From assembly GCA_030683105.1 (NCBI GenBank), contig JAUXMZ010000021.1:1-38749 (forward strand): DNA of 38,749 nucleotides. The letters run 5' to 3'. Made by a program: the position numbers and the translations under genes. The notes below the pieces were generated by a model, which saw only the letters and a list, made by a program, of their open reading frames with translations, had not been told where the DNA came from and did no database searches. This stretch comes from Burkholderiales bacterium (GTDB lineage Bacteria > Pseudomonadota > Gammaproteobacteria > Burkholderiales > SG8-41). Below are positions 7,987 to 15,864 of this stretch, piece after piece (position 1 is the first letter of the stretch; the number at the start of each line of letters is the position of its first letter).

Positions 7987-8883
7987 TCATTCACAAGTAT
8001 GCGCGCCGATTTGTGCAGCTTCCCAGCCGAGGAGGGCGGCCTTCCGGCTCTCGCCCCAGCGATAGGGCCCGAACGTGCCGCCGGCGCGGATAACGCGGTG
8101 GCAGGGAATGAGCCAGGCAATTGGGTTGGCGCCGATGGCGTTGCCCACGGCACGGGCAGCGGAGGGGCGGCCCAGCTCTTCGGCAATAGTGCGGTATGAA
8201 GCCACGCTGCCGAACGGCAGCCGCAGCAGGGCCCGCCAGACCTGTATCTGGAAATTCGTGCCGCTGACGAGCAGTGCCAGAGGTTGCGGGCGCCGTGCCG
8301 CCAGAGGATCGAAAATCCGCCGCGCCAGGCGAGCGGTTCCGGCAGCATCAGGCTCAAGGGTGGCGTGTGGCCAGTCGCGCCGGAGCAGGGCGAGAGGCGA
8401 TGCCTGGTGTTCCACGAAATGCAGCGCGCAGATGCCACGCGGACTGACCGCGATCAGGCAGGGGCCGAACGGCGACGAATGAATGCCGAAGCGCAGAATG
8501 AGTCCCGCGCCGCCGGTGCGCATCTCACCCGGGGACATGCCCTCCAGCGTCACGAACAGGTCATGCAGGCGCCCGGGGCCCGACAATCCGACATCGGCGG
8601 TCAGCGTCAGCAGGTTTAAGGTCTGTCCCAGCCGGGATTTCGCATGCTCCACCGTGAGATATTGCAGGAAACGCTTGGGGCTGACGCCGGCCCAGCGCGT
8701 AAACAGCCGCTGGAAGTGATGCTCGGATAGATGCACGTGACGTGCCACGGCGGCAAGATCGGGTTGGGCAGCCGCGTGGTGCCACAAATATTCGATGGCC
8801 CGCGCGATGCGTTCATAGTCGCGCGCGTCGCCCTCGCCGATCCCGGCTGGCGAGGGTTCCATGGCATGGGCGACGGTGTTCAT
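7987..8883 (-). CDS. AraC-type HTH plus O6-methylguanine-DNA methyltransferase (Ada-like)
   Basis: A bifunctional protein. The N-terminal half (about residues 20-115) is an AraC-type helix-turn-helix (LAAVARHVHLSEHHFQRLF). The C-terminal half is the MGMT domain with the alkyl-acceptor motif IPCHRVI (Cys about residue 265) and YRWGESRK. It would remove O6-methyl groups from guanine irreversibly and may regulate repair genes. The Ada N-terminal zinc domain, which senses methyl phosphotriesters through a Cys4 site, is missing. I chose ATG 8883; a TTG at 8892 is in frame. No Ada box was recognised upstream. Confidence 0.88.
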   Translation of the reverse strand: MNTVAHAMEPSPAGIGEGDARDYERIARAIEYLWHHAAAQPDLAAVARHVHLSEHHFQRLFTRWAGVSPKRFLQYLTVEHAKSRLGQTLNLLTLTADVGLSGPGRLHDLFVTLEGMSPGEMRTGGAGLILRFGIHSSPFGPCLIAVSPRGICALHFVEHQASPLALLRRDWPHATLEPDAAGTARLARRIFDPLAARRPQPLALLVSGTNFQIQVWRALLRLPFGSVASYRTIAEELGRPSAARAVGNAIGANPIAWLIPCHRVIRAGGTFGPYRWGESRKAALLGWEAAQIGAHTCE

Positions 8884-8952
8884 GGTCAACAAGAATAAAG
8901 GCAGGCGGCGGCGGGCACCACCCGTTTCTTGCTAAAGTGAAAATGCGGGGTT

Positions 8953-8978
8953 TTCACCCTTCACCCTTCACCCTTCAC
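8953..8978. repeat. TTCACCC heptamer array
   Basis: Three and a half TTCACCC units, immediately before the stop of the GspE/PilB-like gene. Same type as 1181-1210. Confidence 0.85.
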
Positions 8979-8982
8979 GGAT

Positions 8983-10794
8983 TCAGCGCGCCTGCACCCG
9001 CCGGTCGCCGGAGGGCGGCGGCGCGACTTTCATCACTTCGTCGACGGTGGTGACCCCGGCGGCCACTTTCATGGCGCCGCCTATGCGCAGCGGCTTCATG
9101 CCTTCCTTGTAGGCGAGATCGCGCAGTTCCTCAAGGTTGGTTTCGCCGGTGATGACCTTGCGCAAGGTGGGCGTCATGACCATCATTTCATAAATGCCCA
9201 TGCGGCCCATGTAGCCGGTCATGCGGCATTCGAGGCAGCCTTTTTCGATATAGGTGCTGCCTTTGGGTTTGGCGGCTTTCCACGGCGCGGTTAGCGTTTC
9301 CCAGGCCGAATCTTCCAGCACGTGCTGCTCTTTGCAATGCGGACACAGTGTGCGCACCAGGCGCTGCGCCAGCACCCCGAGGATGGTCGATTGCAGCAGG
9401 TACGGCGGCACGCCGATATCAAGCAGTCGCGTGATCGCCGACGGCGCGTCGTTGGTGTGCAGCGTGGAGAGCACAAGGTGGCCGGTGAGCGCGGCCTGTA
9501 TCGCCATATCCGCGGTTTCGAGGTCGCGTATCTCGCCCACCATGATGATGTCGGGGTCCTGGCGCATCAGGGTGCGGATGCCGCTCGCAAAATCGACGCC
9601 TAACGCGTGCTGTACCTGCATCTGGTTGAACGCGGGCTCGATCATTTCAATCGGGTCTTCAATGGAGCAGACGTTGACTTCCGGCAGTGCCAGCTGTTTG
9701 AGCGTGGAATAGAGCGTGGTCGTTTTCCCCGAACCGGTCGGACCGGTGACGAGGATGATGCCGTGCGGCTGCCGGGCCATCTGACCCCATTTGCGCTCGT
9801 CCTCCTCCGAGAAGCCGAGCTCGCGGTAGTCCTTGACCAGATTTTCGGGATTGAAAATCCGCATCACGAGCTTTTCGCCGAACGCGGTGGGCATGGTCGA
9901 GAGTCGCAGTTCGACTTCCTCGCTATTGGGGGTGACCGTCTTCAGCCGTCCGTCCTGCGGCCGGCGTTTTTCGACGACGTCCATGCGGCCGAGGATCTTG
10001 ATGCGGCTGGTCATCGCCGCCATTATCGGCGTCGGGATCTGGTAGACCTGGTGCAGCACGCCGTCGATGCGGAAACGCACGTTGGAGACATCGCGCCGCG
10101 GCTCGAGGTGGATATCGCTTGCGCGCTGCTCGAACGCGTAGTTGAACAGCCAGTCGCAGATGTGGACGATGTGCTGGTCGTTGGCGTCGAGCTTGCCGCT
10201 GCGACCGAGCTGGACCAGTTGCTCGAAATTGGCGATTTCACTGTAGGCGCCTTTGTCTTTGTCGGTCGCGCCTTTCACCGAACGCGCCAGGTTATAAAAC
10301 TCGACGAGGTAGCTCTGGATATCGAGCGGGTTGGCAATGACGCGCTTGATATCGAGGCGCAGCACCTGTTTTAACTGGTCCTCCCATTCATGCACATGGG
10401 GCTCGCAGGTGGCGATTGTCGCCTCGCGCGTAGTGACGCTTATCGGGAGTATCTTGTAACTTTCGGCGTAGGCGTTCGACATCACCTTGGTTACAGTGGC
10501 GAAATCGATCTTGAACGGGTCGATATGCAGGTAGGGCAGGCCGCTTTTCTCCGCCAGCCATTGCGTGAGGGCCTCCAGGTGCAGCAGCTTTTTCTGCTGC
10601 CGCGGATCCTTCCATTTTTGGTCGGCGACCACCACCAGCGGATGCACCTCGGTGCGGCTCGAGCGGCGGTTCATCAGCAGCTGGTCGGCAGCTTCCTGGG
10701 GCACCAATTGGTCGGCGACGAGATCGGCCAGGACCTGTTTCAGGTCGAGCCGCCGGTCCGGCTGTCTTTGCGTATTCGCGTTAAATGTGGCCAT
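8983..10794 (-). CDS. GspE/PilB-family secretion or pilus assembly ATPase (orphan)
   Basis: A 603-residue hexameric ATPase of type II secretion or type IV pilus machines. It has an N-terminal GspE domain (about 10-170), then the Walker A GPTGSGKTTTLY (about 350), the Asp box, Walker B DPDIIMVGEIRD, the His box LSTLHTNDAPSA, and a zinc tetracysteine formed by CPHC (about 483) and CLEC (about 519). This set favours GspE/PilB rather than a retraction ATPase, because PilT lacks the zinc insert. ATG 10794 is preferred over a TTG at 10812; no clear ribosome site is seen for either. No other gsp or pil genes are nearby, so its partners are encoded elsewhere. Confidence 0.88.
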   Translation of the reverse strand: MATFNANTQRQPDRRLDLKQVLADLVADQLVPQEAADQLLMNRRSSRTEVHPLVVVADQKWKDPRQQKKLLHLEALTQWLAEKSGLPYLHIDPFKIDFATVTKVMSNAYAESYKILPISVTTREATIATCEPHVHEWEDQLKQVLRLDIKRVIANPLDIQSYLVEFYNLARSVKGATDKDKGAYSEIANFEQLVQLGRSGKLDANDQHIVHICDWLFNYAFEQRASDIHLEPRRDVSNVRFRIDGVLHQVYQIPTPIMAAMTSRIKILGRMDVVEKRRPQDGRLKTVTPNSEEVELRLSTMPTAFGEKLVMRIFNPENLVKDYRELGFSEEDERKWGQMARQPHGIILVTGPTGSGKTTTLYSTLKQLALPEVNVCSIEDPIEMIEPAFNQMQVQHALGVDFASGIRTLMRQDPDIIMVGEIRDLETADMAIQAALTGHLVLSTLHTNDAPSAITRLLDIGVPPYLLQSTILGVLAQRLVRTLCPHCKEQHVLEDSAWETLTAPWKAAKPKGSTYIEKGCLECRMTGYMGRMGIYEMMVMTPTLRKVITGETNLEELRDLAYKEGMKPLRIGGAMKVAAGVTTVDEVMKVAPPPSGDRRVQAR

Positions 10795-10915
10795 GGGGGC
10801 TTGCCGTTGCAAGATGCGACTATAACCGTAACCTGTAAATCTCTCAATGGCTTACAAGTGGAACTTCAACACGACTCTAGTCACGTTATCATTGCCTTGG
10901 CGTCGCATATCGATC

Positions 10916-10931
10916 TGCACCATGGTGGTGC
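10916..10931 (+). promoter_or_regulatory. NtrC binding site upstream of amtB
   Basis: TGCACC-ATGGT-GGTGC, which fits the NtrC dyad GCACC-N5-GGTGC exactly. A second GGTGC half-site at 10958-10962 is 31 bases downstream, three helical turns, so two dimers could sit on one face. The centre is about 129 bases before the predicted transcription start, a normal enhancer distance. Confidence 0.72.
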
Positions 10932-11025
10932 GGCATGAGGACTATATGATCGATATTGGTGCGGTAATATTCGAAACGGCGGCGATGTATAATAATTATC
11001 TTATATAAATCAAATAGATATAGTT

Positions 11026-11043
11026 TTGGAACGCATATTGCTT
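11026..11043 (+). promoter_or_regulatory. Sigma-54 (-24/-12) promoter of amtB
   Basis: TTGGAACGCATATTGCTT has GG (11028-11029) and GC (11040-11041) exactly ten bases apart and differs from the TTGGCACG-N4-TTGCT consensus at one informative base. Transcription would start near 11053, 22 bases before the ATG. With the NtrC site upstream it predicts nitrogen-limitation control. Confidence 0.8.
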
Positions 11044-11074
11044 GGGATAATTAAGTTTAACTCAGGGGGGATTT

Positions 11075-12277
11075 ATGGAAACTCTAAAAGTCAGCACCGA
11101 TACGCTATTCATACTGCTGGGCGCAATCATGGTGTTGGCCATGCATTCCGGCTTTGCTTTTCTCGAACTCGGTACGGTGCGCAAGAAAAATCAGGTCAAT
11201 GCGCTGGTCAAGATCCTCTGCGATTTTGCAGTGTCCACCATCGCCTATTTTTTCATCGGTTATACGATTGCTTACGGCGTTGATTTTTTTGCCGGCGCCG
11301 AAAAACTGGCCGAGAAAAGCGGCTACGAGCTTACCAAGTTTTTCTTCCTGCTTACTTTTGCGGCGGCGGTGCCGGCGATTGTCTCCGGCGGCATAGCCGA
11401 GCGCTCCAAATTCAATCCCCAACTCATCGCGAGTGCGCTGATCGTCGGCTTCATTTACCCCTTCTTCGAAGGCATCGCCTGGAATGACAAATATGGCGTG
11501 CAGGCGTGGCTCGAGGTTGCAGCCGGCGCGAAATTCCACGATTTCGCCGGCTCGGTGGTGGTGCATGCGGTGGGCGGCTGGATTGCGCTGGTGGCGGTTT
11601 TGTTGCTGGGCGCGCGCCGCGGACGCTACGGCAAGGATGGCACCGTCAGCGCGCATCCGCCGTCGAGTATCCCGTTTCTTGCGCTCGGGGCCTGGATATT
11701 GTCGGTCGGCTGGTTCGGCTTCAACGTGATGTCGGCGCAGACCATAGACAAGATCAGCGGGCTGGTCGCGGTGAATTCACTGATGGCGATGTCGGGCGGG
11801 ATCATCGCCGCGCTGGTCCTTGGGAAGAACGACCCGGGGTTCGTGCATAACGGCCCGCTCGCCGGGTTGGTCGCAGTCTGCGCCGGGTCCGATATCATGC
11901 ATCCGCTGGGTGCGCTGGCGACCGGAACCGTGGCGGGCGCGCTGTTCGTCTACATGTTCACGCTGACCCAGAACCGGCTGAAGATCGACGATGTGCTCGG
12001 AGTGTGGCCGCTGCATGGGTTGTGCGGGGCATGGGGCGGGCTTGCTGCAGGGATCTTTGGTTTGAAAAGCATGGGCGGTCTCGGCGGCGTCACCTTCATG
12101 TCGCAGTTGCTGGGCACCCTGCTGGGCATAGGTGTCGCGCTTGCCGGCAGTGTCATCGTCTACGGCGCGTTAAAAGCGATCATCGGCATCAGGCTGGACC
12201 AGGAAGAGGAATTCAACGGCTCCGATCTGAGCATACACAAGATCACGGCGACGTCTGAGCGCGAGGCGGGTTGGTAA
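11075..12277 (+). CDS. amtB: Ammonium transporter, Amt family
   Basis: A 400-residue inner-membrane protein with about eleven transmembrane helices and no cleavable signal. Amt forms trimers that conduct ammonia or ammonium. DFAGSVVVHAVGG (about 155-167) holds the Asp and first pore His, and HGLCGAWGG (about 314) the second pore His; VSGGIAERSKF is another family signature. Translation starts at ATG 11075 behind GGGGGG. The gene has its own sigma-54 promoter and NtrC site. Usually glnK lies beside amtB; here the PII gene lies 17 kb away at 29521. A REP-rich region follows the stop. Confidence 0.96.
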   Translation: METLKVSTDTLFILLGAIMVLAMHSGFAFLELGTVRKKNQVNALVKILCDFAVSTIAYFFIGYTIAYGVDFFAGAEKLAEKSGYELTKFFFLLTFAAAVPAIVSGGIAERSKFNPQLIASALIVGFIYPFFEGIAWNDKYGVQAWLEVAAGAKFHDFAGSVVVHAVGGWIALVAVLLLGARRGRYGKDGTVSAHPPSSIPFLALGAWILSVGWFGFNVMSAQTIDKISGLVAVNSLMAMSGGIIAALVLGKNDPGFVHNGPLAGLVAVCAGSDIMHPLGALATGTVAGALFVYMFTLTQNRLKIDDVLGVWPLHGLCGAWGGLAAGIFGLKSMGGLGGVTFMSQLLGTLLGIGVALAGSVIVYGALKAIIGIRLDQEEEFNGSDLSIHKITATSEREAGW

Positions 12278-12281
12278 GCGC

Positions 12282-12367
12282 AAGCAGCCTGTCGGACTGG
12301 CCCCATTCACCGAAGTGGATGGCGATAACGGGTCGTCGTTGGTCGGCGCTGCGGCGACAGGCTGCTT
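12282..12367. repeat. 13-bp inverted repeat (AAGCAGCCTGTCG) after amtB
   Basis: AAGCAGCCTGTCG at 12282-12294 pairs perfectly with its complement at 12355-12367. The left arm with its extension (CAGCCTGTCGGACT, then CCCATTCACCG) recurs at 27467-27500 next to another REP. There is no T-tract, so it is better read as a repeat element than as an intrinsic terminator. Confidence 0.75.
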
Positions 12368-12399
12368 AAGAAAGAGGCAAGAAGCTCTGCGTTCTGGAA

Positions 12400-12500
12400 T
12401 GCCGTGCTGGCCGGAACAAACGTCACTTGCATGGCGTTCATTTCGCCCCGTTCTATTTTTCATTTTAGGAGTTTGTCGGGGCTAAATCCGACAAACTCCT
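12400..12500. repeat. REP-like element, copy 1
   Basis: The core palindrome 12467-12500 has 13-bp perfect arms AGGAGTTTGTCGG and an 8-base loop. A left flank (TGCTGGCCGGAA, then GCATGGCGTT, then CGTTCT and CATTTT) is shared with the copy at 32507-32609. The palindrome's last base is the first base of the complementary stop codon (12500-12502) of the small membrane protein gene. Confidence 0.85.
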
Positions 12501-12802
12501 CAGCCCGCGCAGCCGAACGCCCACTTGCCGAGCACGTCGCCAAATCCGGCGATCAGTATGCCCACGCACAGCAGCAGTATCGAGATTTGCGCCGAGGCGA
12601 GCGCCTGGCCTGACAGCGTTATTGTCCCGCCTTCTGTCGGCTTGGCCCTGAGGATGCCCCAGCCTTCGATCAGCGTAGCGATAATGACGGCAAACGCGGC
12701 GATGCTAGAAATCCATTCCCACTGGCAGTTCTGCCACGCATGGCGGCCGGCGAGCAGGAGCAAAATGACGACGGTGTAAAAAATCACGAGATATCGTTTC
12801 AT
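12500..12802 (-). CDS. Small membrane protein of unknown function
   Basis: 100 residues with three probable transmembrane helices: about 4-20 (VIFYTVVILLLLAG), 30-50 (WISSIAAFAVIIATLIEGWG) and 70-90 (ISILLLCVGILIAGFGD). I do not recognise the family. The ATG at 12802 and the hydrophobic pattern support a real gene. It is convergent with amtB, and its stop codon abuts a REP palindrome. It stands alone, with a GGTTCCG repeat array upstream, so no function can be inferred from neighbours. Confidence 0.65.
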   Translation of the reverse strand: MKRYLVIFYTVVILLLLAGRHAWQNCQWEWISSIAAFAVIIATLIEGWGILRAKPTEGGTITLSGQALASAQISILLLCVGILIAGFGDVLGKWAFGCAG

Positions 12803-12826
12803 GGGTCTATTCTAGCCGTAAATTAG

Positions 12827-12885
12827 TGTTCCGGGTTCAAAGTTCAAGGTTCAAGGTTCCGGGTTCCGGGTTCCGGGTTCCGGGG
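12827..12885. repeat. GGTTCAA / GGTTCCG heptamer array
   Basis: About eight tandem heptamers of GGTTCAA or GGTTCCG, between the MaoC-like gene stop (12886-12888) and the start of the membrane protein gene at 12802. Confidence 0.85.
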
Positions 12886-13731
12886 TCAAAATGCGGCGGT
12901 GCCCGTCATGGCGCACATGCCGGCGGCATTCGCAGTCCATAACCCGGCTTTGGCACCGTCGCCGTCAGGATTGCCGTTTACGGTGATCCGATCGCCATGG
13001 AACACCGGCTGCAGGGCGCGGTAGTCGAGCCGCCGCACCGGCCGGGGTGCGTGCCGGCGGCACAGATCGAGCAAGAGGATCGTCTGCAACGGCCCGTGCA
13101 CGACCAGTCCCGGATAGTTTTCGTCGTTGCGGCAGTAATCGAGGTCGTAATGGATGCGGTGGCCGTTGAATGTCAGTGCCGAAAAACGGAACAGCAAAAC
13201 CGGATCGGCGGTAAGCGCGTGCTGCCAGGCGGAGGACACCGGGGCGGGTTTGCCGGGCGGCGGAGAACCGGGCCGGGCGGCTTCGCGATAGACGATATCG
13301 TGCTCCTCGCGCGCGGCGATCTCGCCCGAGGCAAACACCGTATGGCGCACGGTGACGAACACCAGGCTGCCGCTCTTGCCCTGCTTGGGCTCGACGGCGA
13401 TGATTTCCGAATCCCGGCGCAGGCGTTCGCCCACCTTGAGCGCGCGCATGAATTCGATGCGGCCGCCGGCCCACATGCGGCGCGGCAGCGGCACCGGCGG
13501 CAGAAAACCGCCGCGTTTGGGGTGGCCGTCAATCCCGAGCGCGGACGCCGGCTTGGCTTCCAGGAAATACAGCCAGTGCCAGCCCAGCGGAATTGAATCG
13601 CCATCGGCTGGACCGGGATCGTCGCGATCCAGCGTGGCGGCAAGCGCGGCCACCGGCCATGCGGTGGCGATATCGGACTGGCTTTGTTGTTTGCCTATCC
13701 ATTCCCGCAGCCGGTCAAGATCGTCGGTCAT
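12886..13731 (-). CDS. MaoC/HTD2-like acyl-CoA hydratase (mesaconyl- or itaconyl-CoA hydratase-like)
   Basis: A 281-residue double hot-dog protein. The N-terminal half is a FAS1-like dehydratase domain (about 5-150, LGWHWLYFLEA then GGFLPPVPLPRRMWAG). The second half carries the MaoC-type hydratase stretch with NGHRIHYDLDY and LVVHGPLQ (about 215-245), whose Asp or His residues are expected to be catalytic. The architecture resembles mesaconyl-C4-CoA and itaconyl-CoA hydratases and the mitochondrial HTD2 group. No pathway partners (CoA transferase, lyase) are adjacent, so the substrate is open. Transcription may start in the 164-base divergent region shared with the DSD1-type gene. Confidence 0.78.
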   Translation of the reverse strand: MTDDLDRLREWIGKQQSQSDIATAWPVAALAATLDRDDPGPADGDSIPLGWHWLYFLEAKPASALGIDGHPKRGGFLPPVPLPRRMWAGGRIEFMRALKVGERLRRDSEIIAVEPKQGKSGSLVFVTVRHTVFASGEIAAREEHDIVYREAARPGSPPPGKPAPVSSAWQHALTADPVLLFRFSALTFNGHRIHYDLDYCRNDENYPGLVVHGPLQTILLLDLCRRHAPRPVRRLDYRALQPVFHGDRITVNGNPDGDGAKAGLWTANAAGMCAMTGTAAF

Positions 13732-13847
13732 GCTCTACGCCTCCGCATTATTCGGTGTTGCAGCTATTCTGCCGCACTCTAATCCGACAGGCGCGCCATG
13801 GCAATGGCGTTGCGCAAAGGTTTGTGGCACGCGCAACATCGCTCTTC

Positions 13848-13853
13848 TATAAT
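13848..13853 (+). promoter_or_regulatory. Probable -10 box of the DSD1-family gene
   Basis: A perfect TATAAT, 42 bases before the TTG start at 13896. No good TTGACA is found 16-18 bases upstream, so the promoter may be weak or activator-dependent. Confidence 0.5.
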
Positions 13854-13895
13854 GCGAGCGCACCAACCGTTTCATTCTGTTAAAGGCGCTGGATC

Positions 13896-15029
13896 TTGAA
13901 ACTAACCGATCTGGAAACCCCGGCGCTGATTCTCGATCGCAGCCGGCTCGAGCGCAATATAGTGCGCATGCGCGATCACCTGTCACGTCTGGGCGTAGTC
14001 TTGCGTCCTCATGTCAAGACGGCGAAAGCCATCGACGTGTTGCGGCTGGCGCTTGCCGCCCAGCCCGGCGGCATCACCGTTTCCACATTGAAGGAAGCCG
14101 AGTATTTCTTTACGCATGGCGTGCGCGACATGCTTTACGCCGTCGGCATTGCGCCGAACAAGATCGCGCACGTCGCCGCGCTGCGCGGGCGCGGCGCCGA
14201 TGTCACGATTATCCTGGACAATGTGGTTTCGGCGCAGATGGTGGCGGAACAGGGCGGGGCGATGGGCGTCGAGTTTCCCGTCCTGATTGAAATCGATTGT
14301 GACGGCCATCGGTCAGGAATCAAGCCGGGAGATGCCATGCTGATCGATATCGGCCGCATCCTGTATGGCGGGCGCGGCACCCGGCTGCGCGGTGTGATGA
14401 CCCACGCCGGCGACTCCTACAATTGCAAATCGGTGGACGAGATTCGCGCCATGGCCGAGCGCGAGCGCGCGGCGGTGGTGCGTTGCGCGCTGGATCTGAA
14501 GCGCGCCGGCTTGCCGTGTTCGGTGGTGAGCGTGGGCTCGACGCCGACCGCGACCTATGCGGAGAATCTCGACGGCGTCACCGAGGTGCGCGCCGGCGTC
14601 TATATGTTTTTCGACTTGGTGATGGCGGGGCTCGAGGTGTGCACGATAGACGACATCGCATTGTCGGTGCTTGCCACGGTCATCGGGCACCAGCAGGAAA
14701 AAAACTGGATCATCACCGACGCCGGCTGGATGGCGCTGTCGCGCGACCGCGGCACCGCAAAACAGAAAGTTGACCAGGGCTACGGCGTGGTGTGTGATAT
14801 CGACGGCTGGCCGTTAACGGACCTGATCGTGGCCGAGGCCAACCAGGAGCACGGCATCATCGCCGACCGCAACGGCGGCGCGCTGGACCTGAAACGGTTT
14901 CCGGTCGGGTCGCAACTGCGCATCCTGCCGAATCACGCCTGCGCGACTGCGGCGGCGCATGCCGCCTACCACGTGGTCGATGGCGGCGCGGAAATTACAG
15001 CGGTGTGGCCGCGTTTCAGCGGCTGGTAA
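13896..15029 (+). CDS. DSD1-family PLP-dependent enzyme (D-threonine aldolase / D-serine dehydratase-like)
   Basis: A 377-residue fold-type III PLP enzyme. The PLP-binding Lys is in RPHVKTAK near residue 43, in the alanine racemase-like barrel domain. The C-terminal metal-binding segment PNHACATAAAHAAYHVV (about 347-363) has the His and Cys expected to bind the divalent metal in DSD1-type enzymes. Family members cleave D-threonine or other D-3-hydroxy amino acids, or dehydrate D-serine; sequence alone does not decide. The start is a TTG at 13896 giving KLTDLETPALILD, the family's usual opening. It is followed by terC 87 bases downstream, probably as a separate unit. Confidence 0.85.
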   Translation: MKLTDLETPALILDRSRLERNIVRMRDHLSRLGVVLRPHVKTAKAIDVLRLALAAQPGGITVSTLKEAEYFFTHGVRDMLYAVGIAPNKIAHVAALRGRGADVTIILDNVVSAQMVAEQGGAMGVEFPVLIEIDCDGHRSGIKPGDAMLIDIGRILYGGRGTRLRGVMTHAGDSYNCKSVDEIRAMAERERAAVVRCALDLKRAGLPCSVVSVGSTPTATYAENLDGVTEVRAGVYMFFDLVMAGLEVCTIDDIALSVLATVIGHQQEKNWIITDAGWMALSRDRGTAKQKVDQGYGVVCDIDGWPLTDLIVAEANQEHGIIADRNGGALDLKRFPVGSQLRILPNHACATAAAHAAYHVVDGGAEITAVWPRFSGW

Positions 15030-15116
15030 CATTGCATATTGTCTCGCATTTTTTTATCACGAGGTCCGGCCACCACGGACTTCATGTTCTCATCACCGGA
15101 ATAAAGGAATATACGA

Positions 15117-15854
15117 ATGGAATGGCTGATGAATCCGCAAATCTGGATTGCGCTGGCGACACTGACACTGCTCGAAATCGTGCTGGGTGTCGACAACATA
15201 ATTTTTATTTCGATCCTCGTCGGACGCCTGCCGGAGCACCAGCGCGCCAGAGGGCGCTTCATCGGGCTGTCGCTGGCGATGCTCACGCGCATCGCCCTGC
15301 TGTTCTCGCTGACCTGGGTCATGACCCTTACCGATACCCTGTTTGCGGTTTCTGCCAAGGAAGTCTCCGGGCGCGATCTGATCCTGATCGGCGGCGGCCT
15401 GTTTCTGCTGTGGAAAAGCGTGCATGAGATTCACAATTCCCTGGAAGGCATCGAGGAATCGGAAGTCAAGGTTGCTGTCGCGAGTTTCGGTGCGGTGATT
15501 ACGCAGATCGCGATCATCGACATCGTGTTTTCGCTCGATTCGGTGATCACCGCGGTCGGCATGGTGGATGAGATCGGCGTCATGGTCGCCGCAATCGTCA
15601 TAGCGGTAATCGTCATGATGATGGCGGCCAAATCAATCAGCGATTACGTCGACCGTCATCCGACGATCAAAATGCTGGCGTTGAGTTTTCTGATTCTGGT
15701 CGGCGTGGCGCTCGTCGCCGAAGGCTGGGACTACTATCTGCCCAAGGGCTACATATATTTCGCGATGGCATTCGCGGTGGCGGTGGAAATGCTCAATCTG
15801 AGGATGCGCGCGAAGCGCAAGCCGGTGGAACTGCACAAGCACCTGCCGAAATAA
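15117..15854 (+). CDS. TerC-family integral membrane protein
   Basis: A 245-residue protein with about seven transmembrane helices. The TerC signatures are LEIVLGVDNIIFISIL (about 19-34) and IAIIDIVFSLDSVITAVG (about 130-147), each holding intramembrane acidic residues suited to metal transport. Several TerC proteins export manganese during folding of exported proteins, which is a plausible role here. ATG 15117 follows AAAGGA. I looked for the manganese riboswitch (yybP-ykoY) that precedes many terC genes and did not see it in the 87-base leader, which holds only a small GTCCG/CGGAC hairpin (15064-15080). It is convergent with the esterase gene, 10 bases apart. Confidence 0.92.
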   Translation: MEWLMNPQIWIALATLTLLEIVLGVDNIIFISILVGRLPEHQRARGRFIGLSLAMLTRIALLFSLTWVMTLTDTLFAVSAKEVSGRDLILIGGGLFLLWKSVHEIHNSLEGIEESEVKVAVASFGAVITQIAIIDIVFSLDSVITAVGMVDEIGVMVAAIVIAVIVMMMAAKSISDYVDRHPTIKMLALSFLILVGVALVAEGWDYYLPKGYIYFAMAFAVAVEMLNLRMRAKRKPVELHKHLPK

Positions 15855-15864
15855 GCCCGGTCCG

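Noticed and set aside
8893-8982. Ada box upstream of the Ada-like gene
   Set aside because: No match to the known box was found in the short upstream region.
9607-10374. 255-codon plus-strand frame inside the GspE/PilB-like gene
   Set aside because: A shadow frame, antisense to an ATPase with intact motifs.
12282-12367. Intrinsic terminator of amtB
   Set aside because: The arms are 60 bases apart and no T-tract follows; the sequence recurs as part of a repeat element.
15030-15116. Manganese (yybP-ykoY) riboswitch before terC
   Set aside because: The leader is only 87 bases and lacks the conserved motifs; only a small 5-bp hairpin is present.
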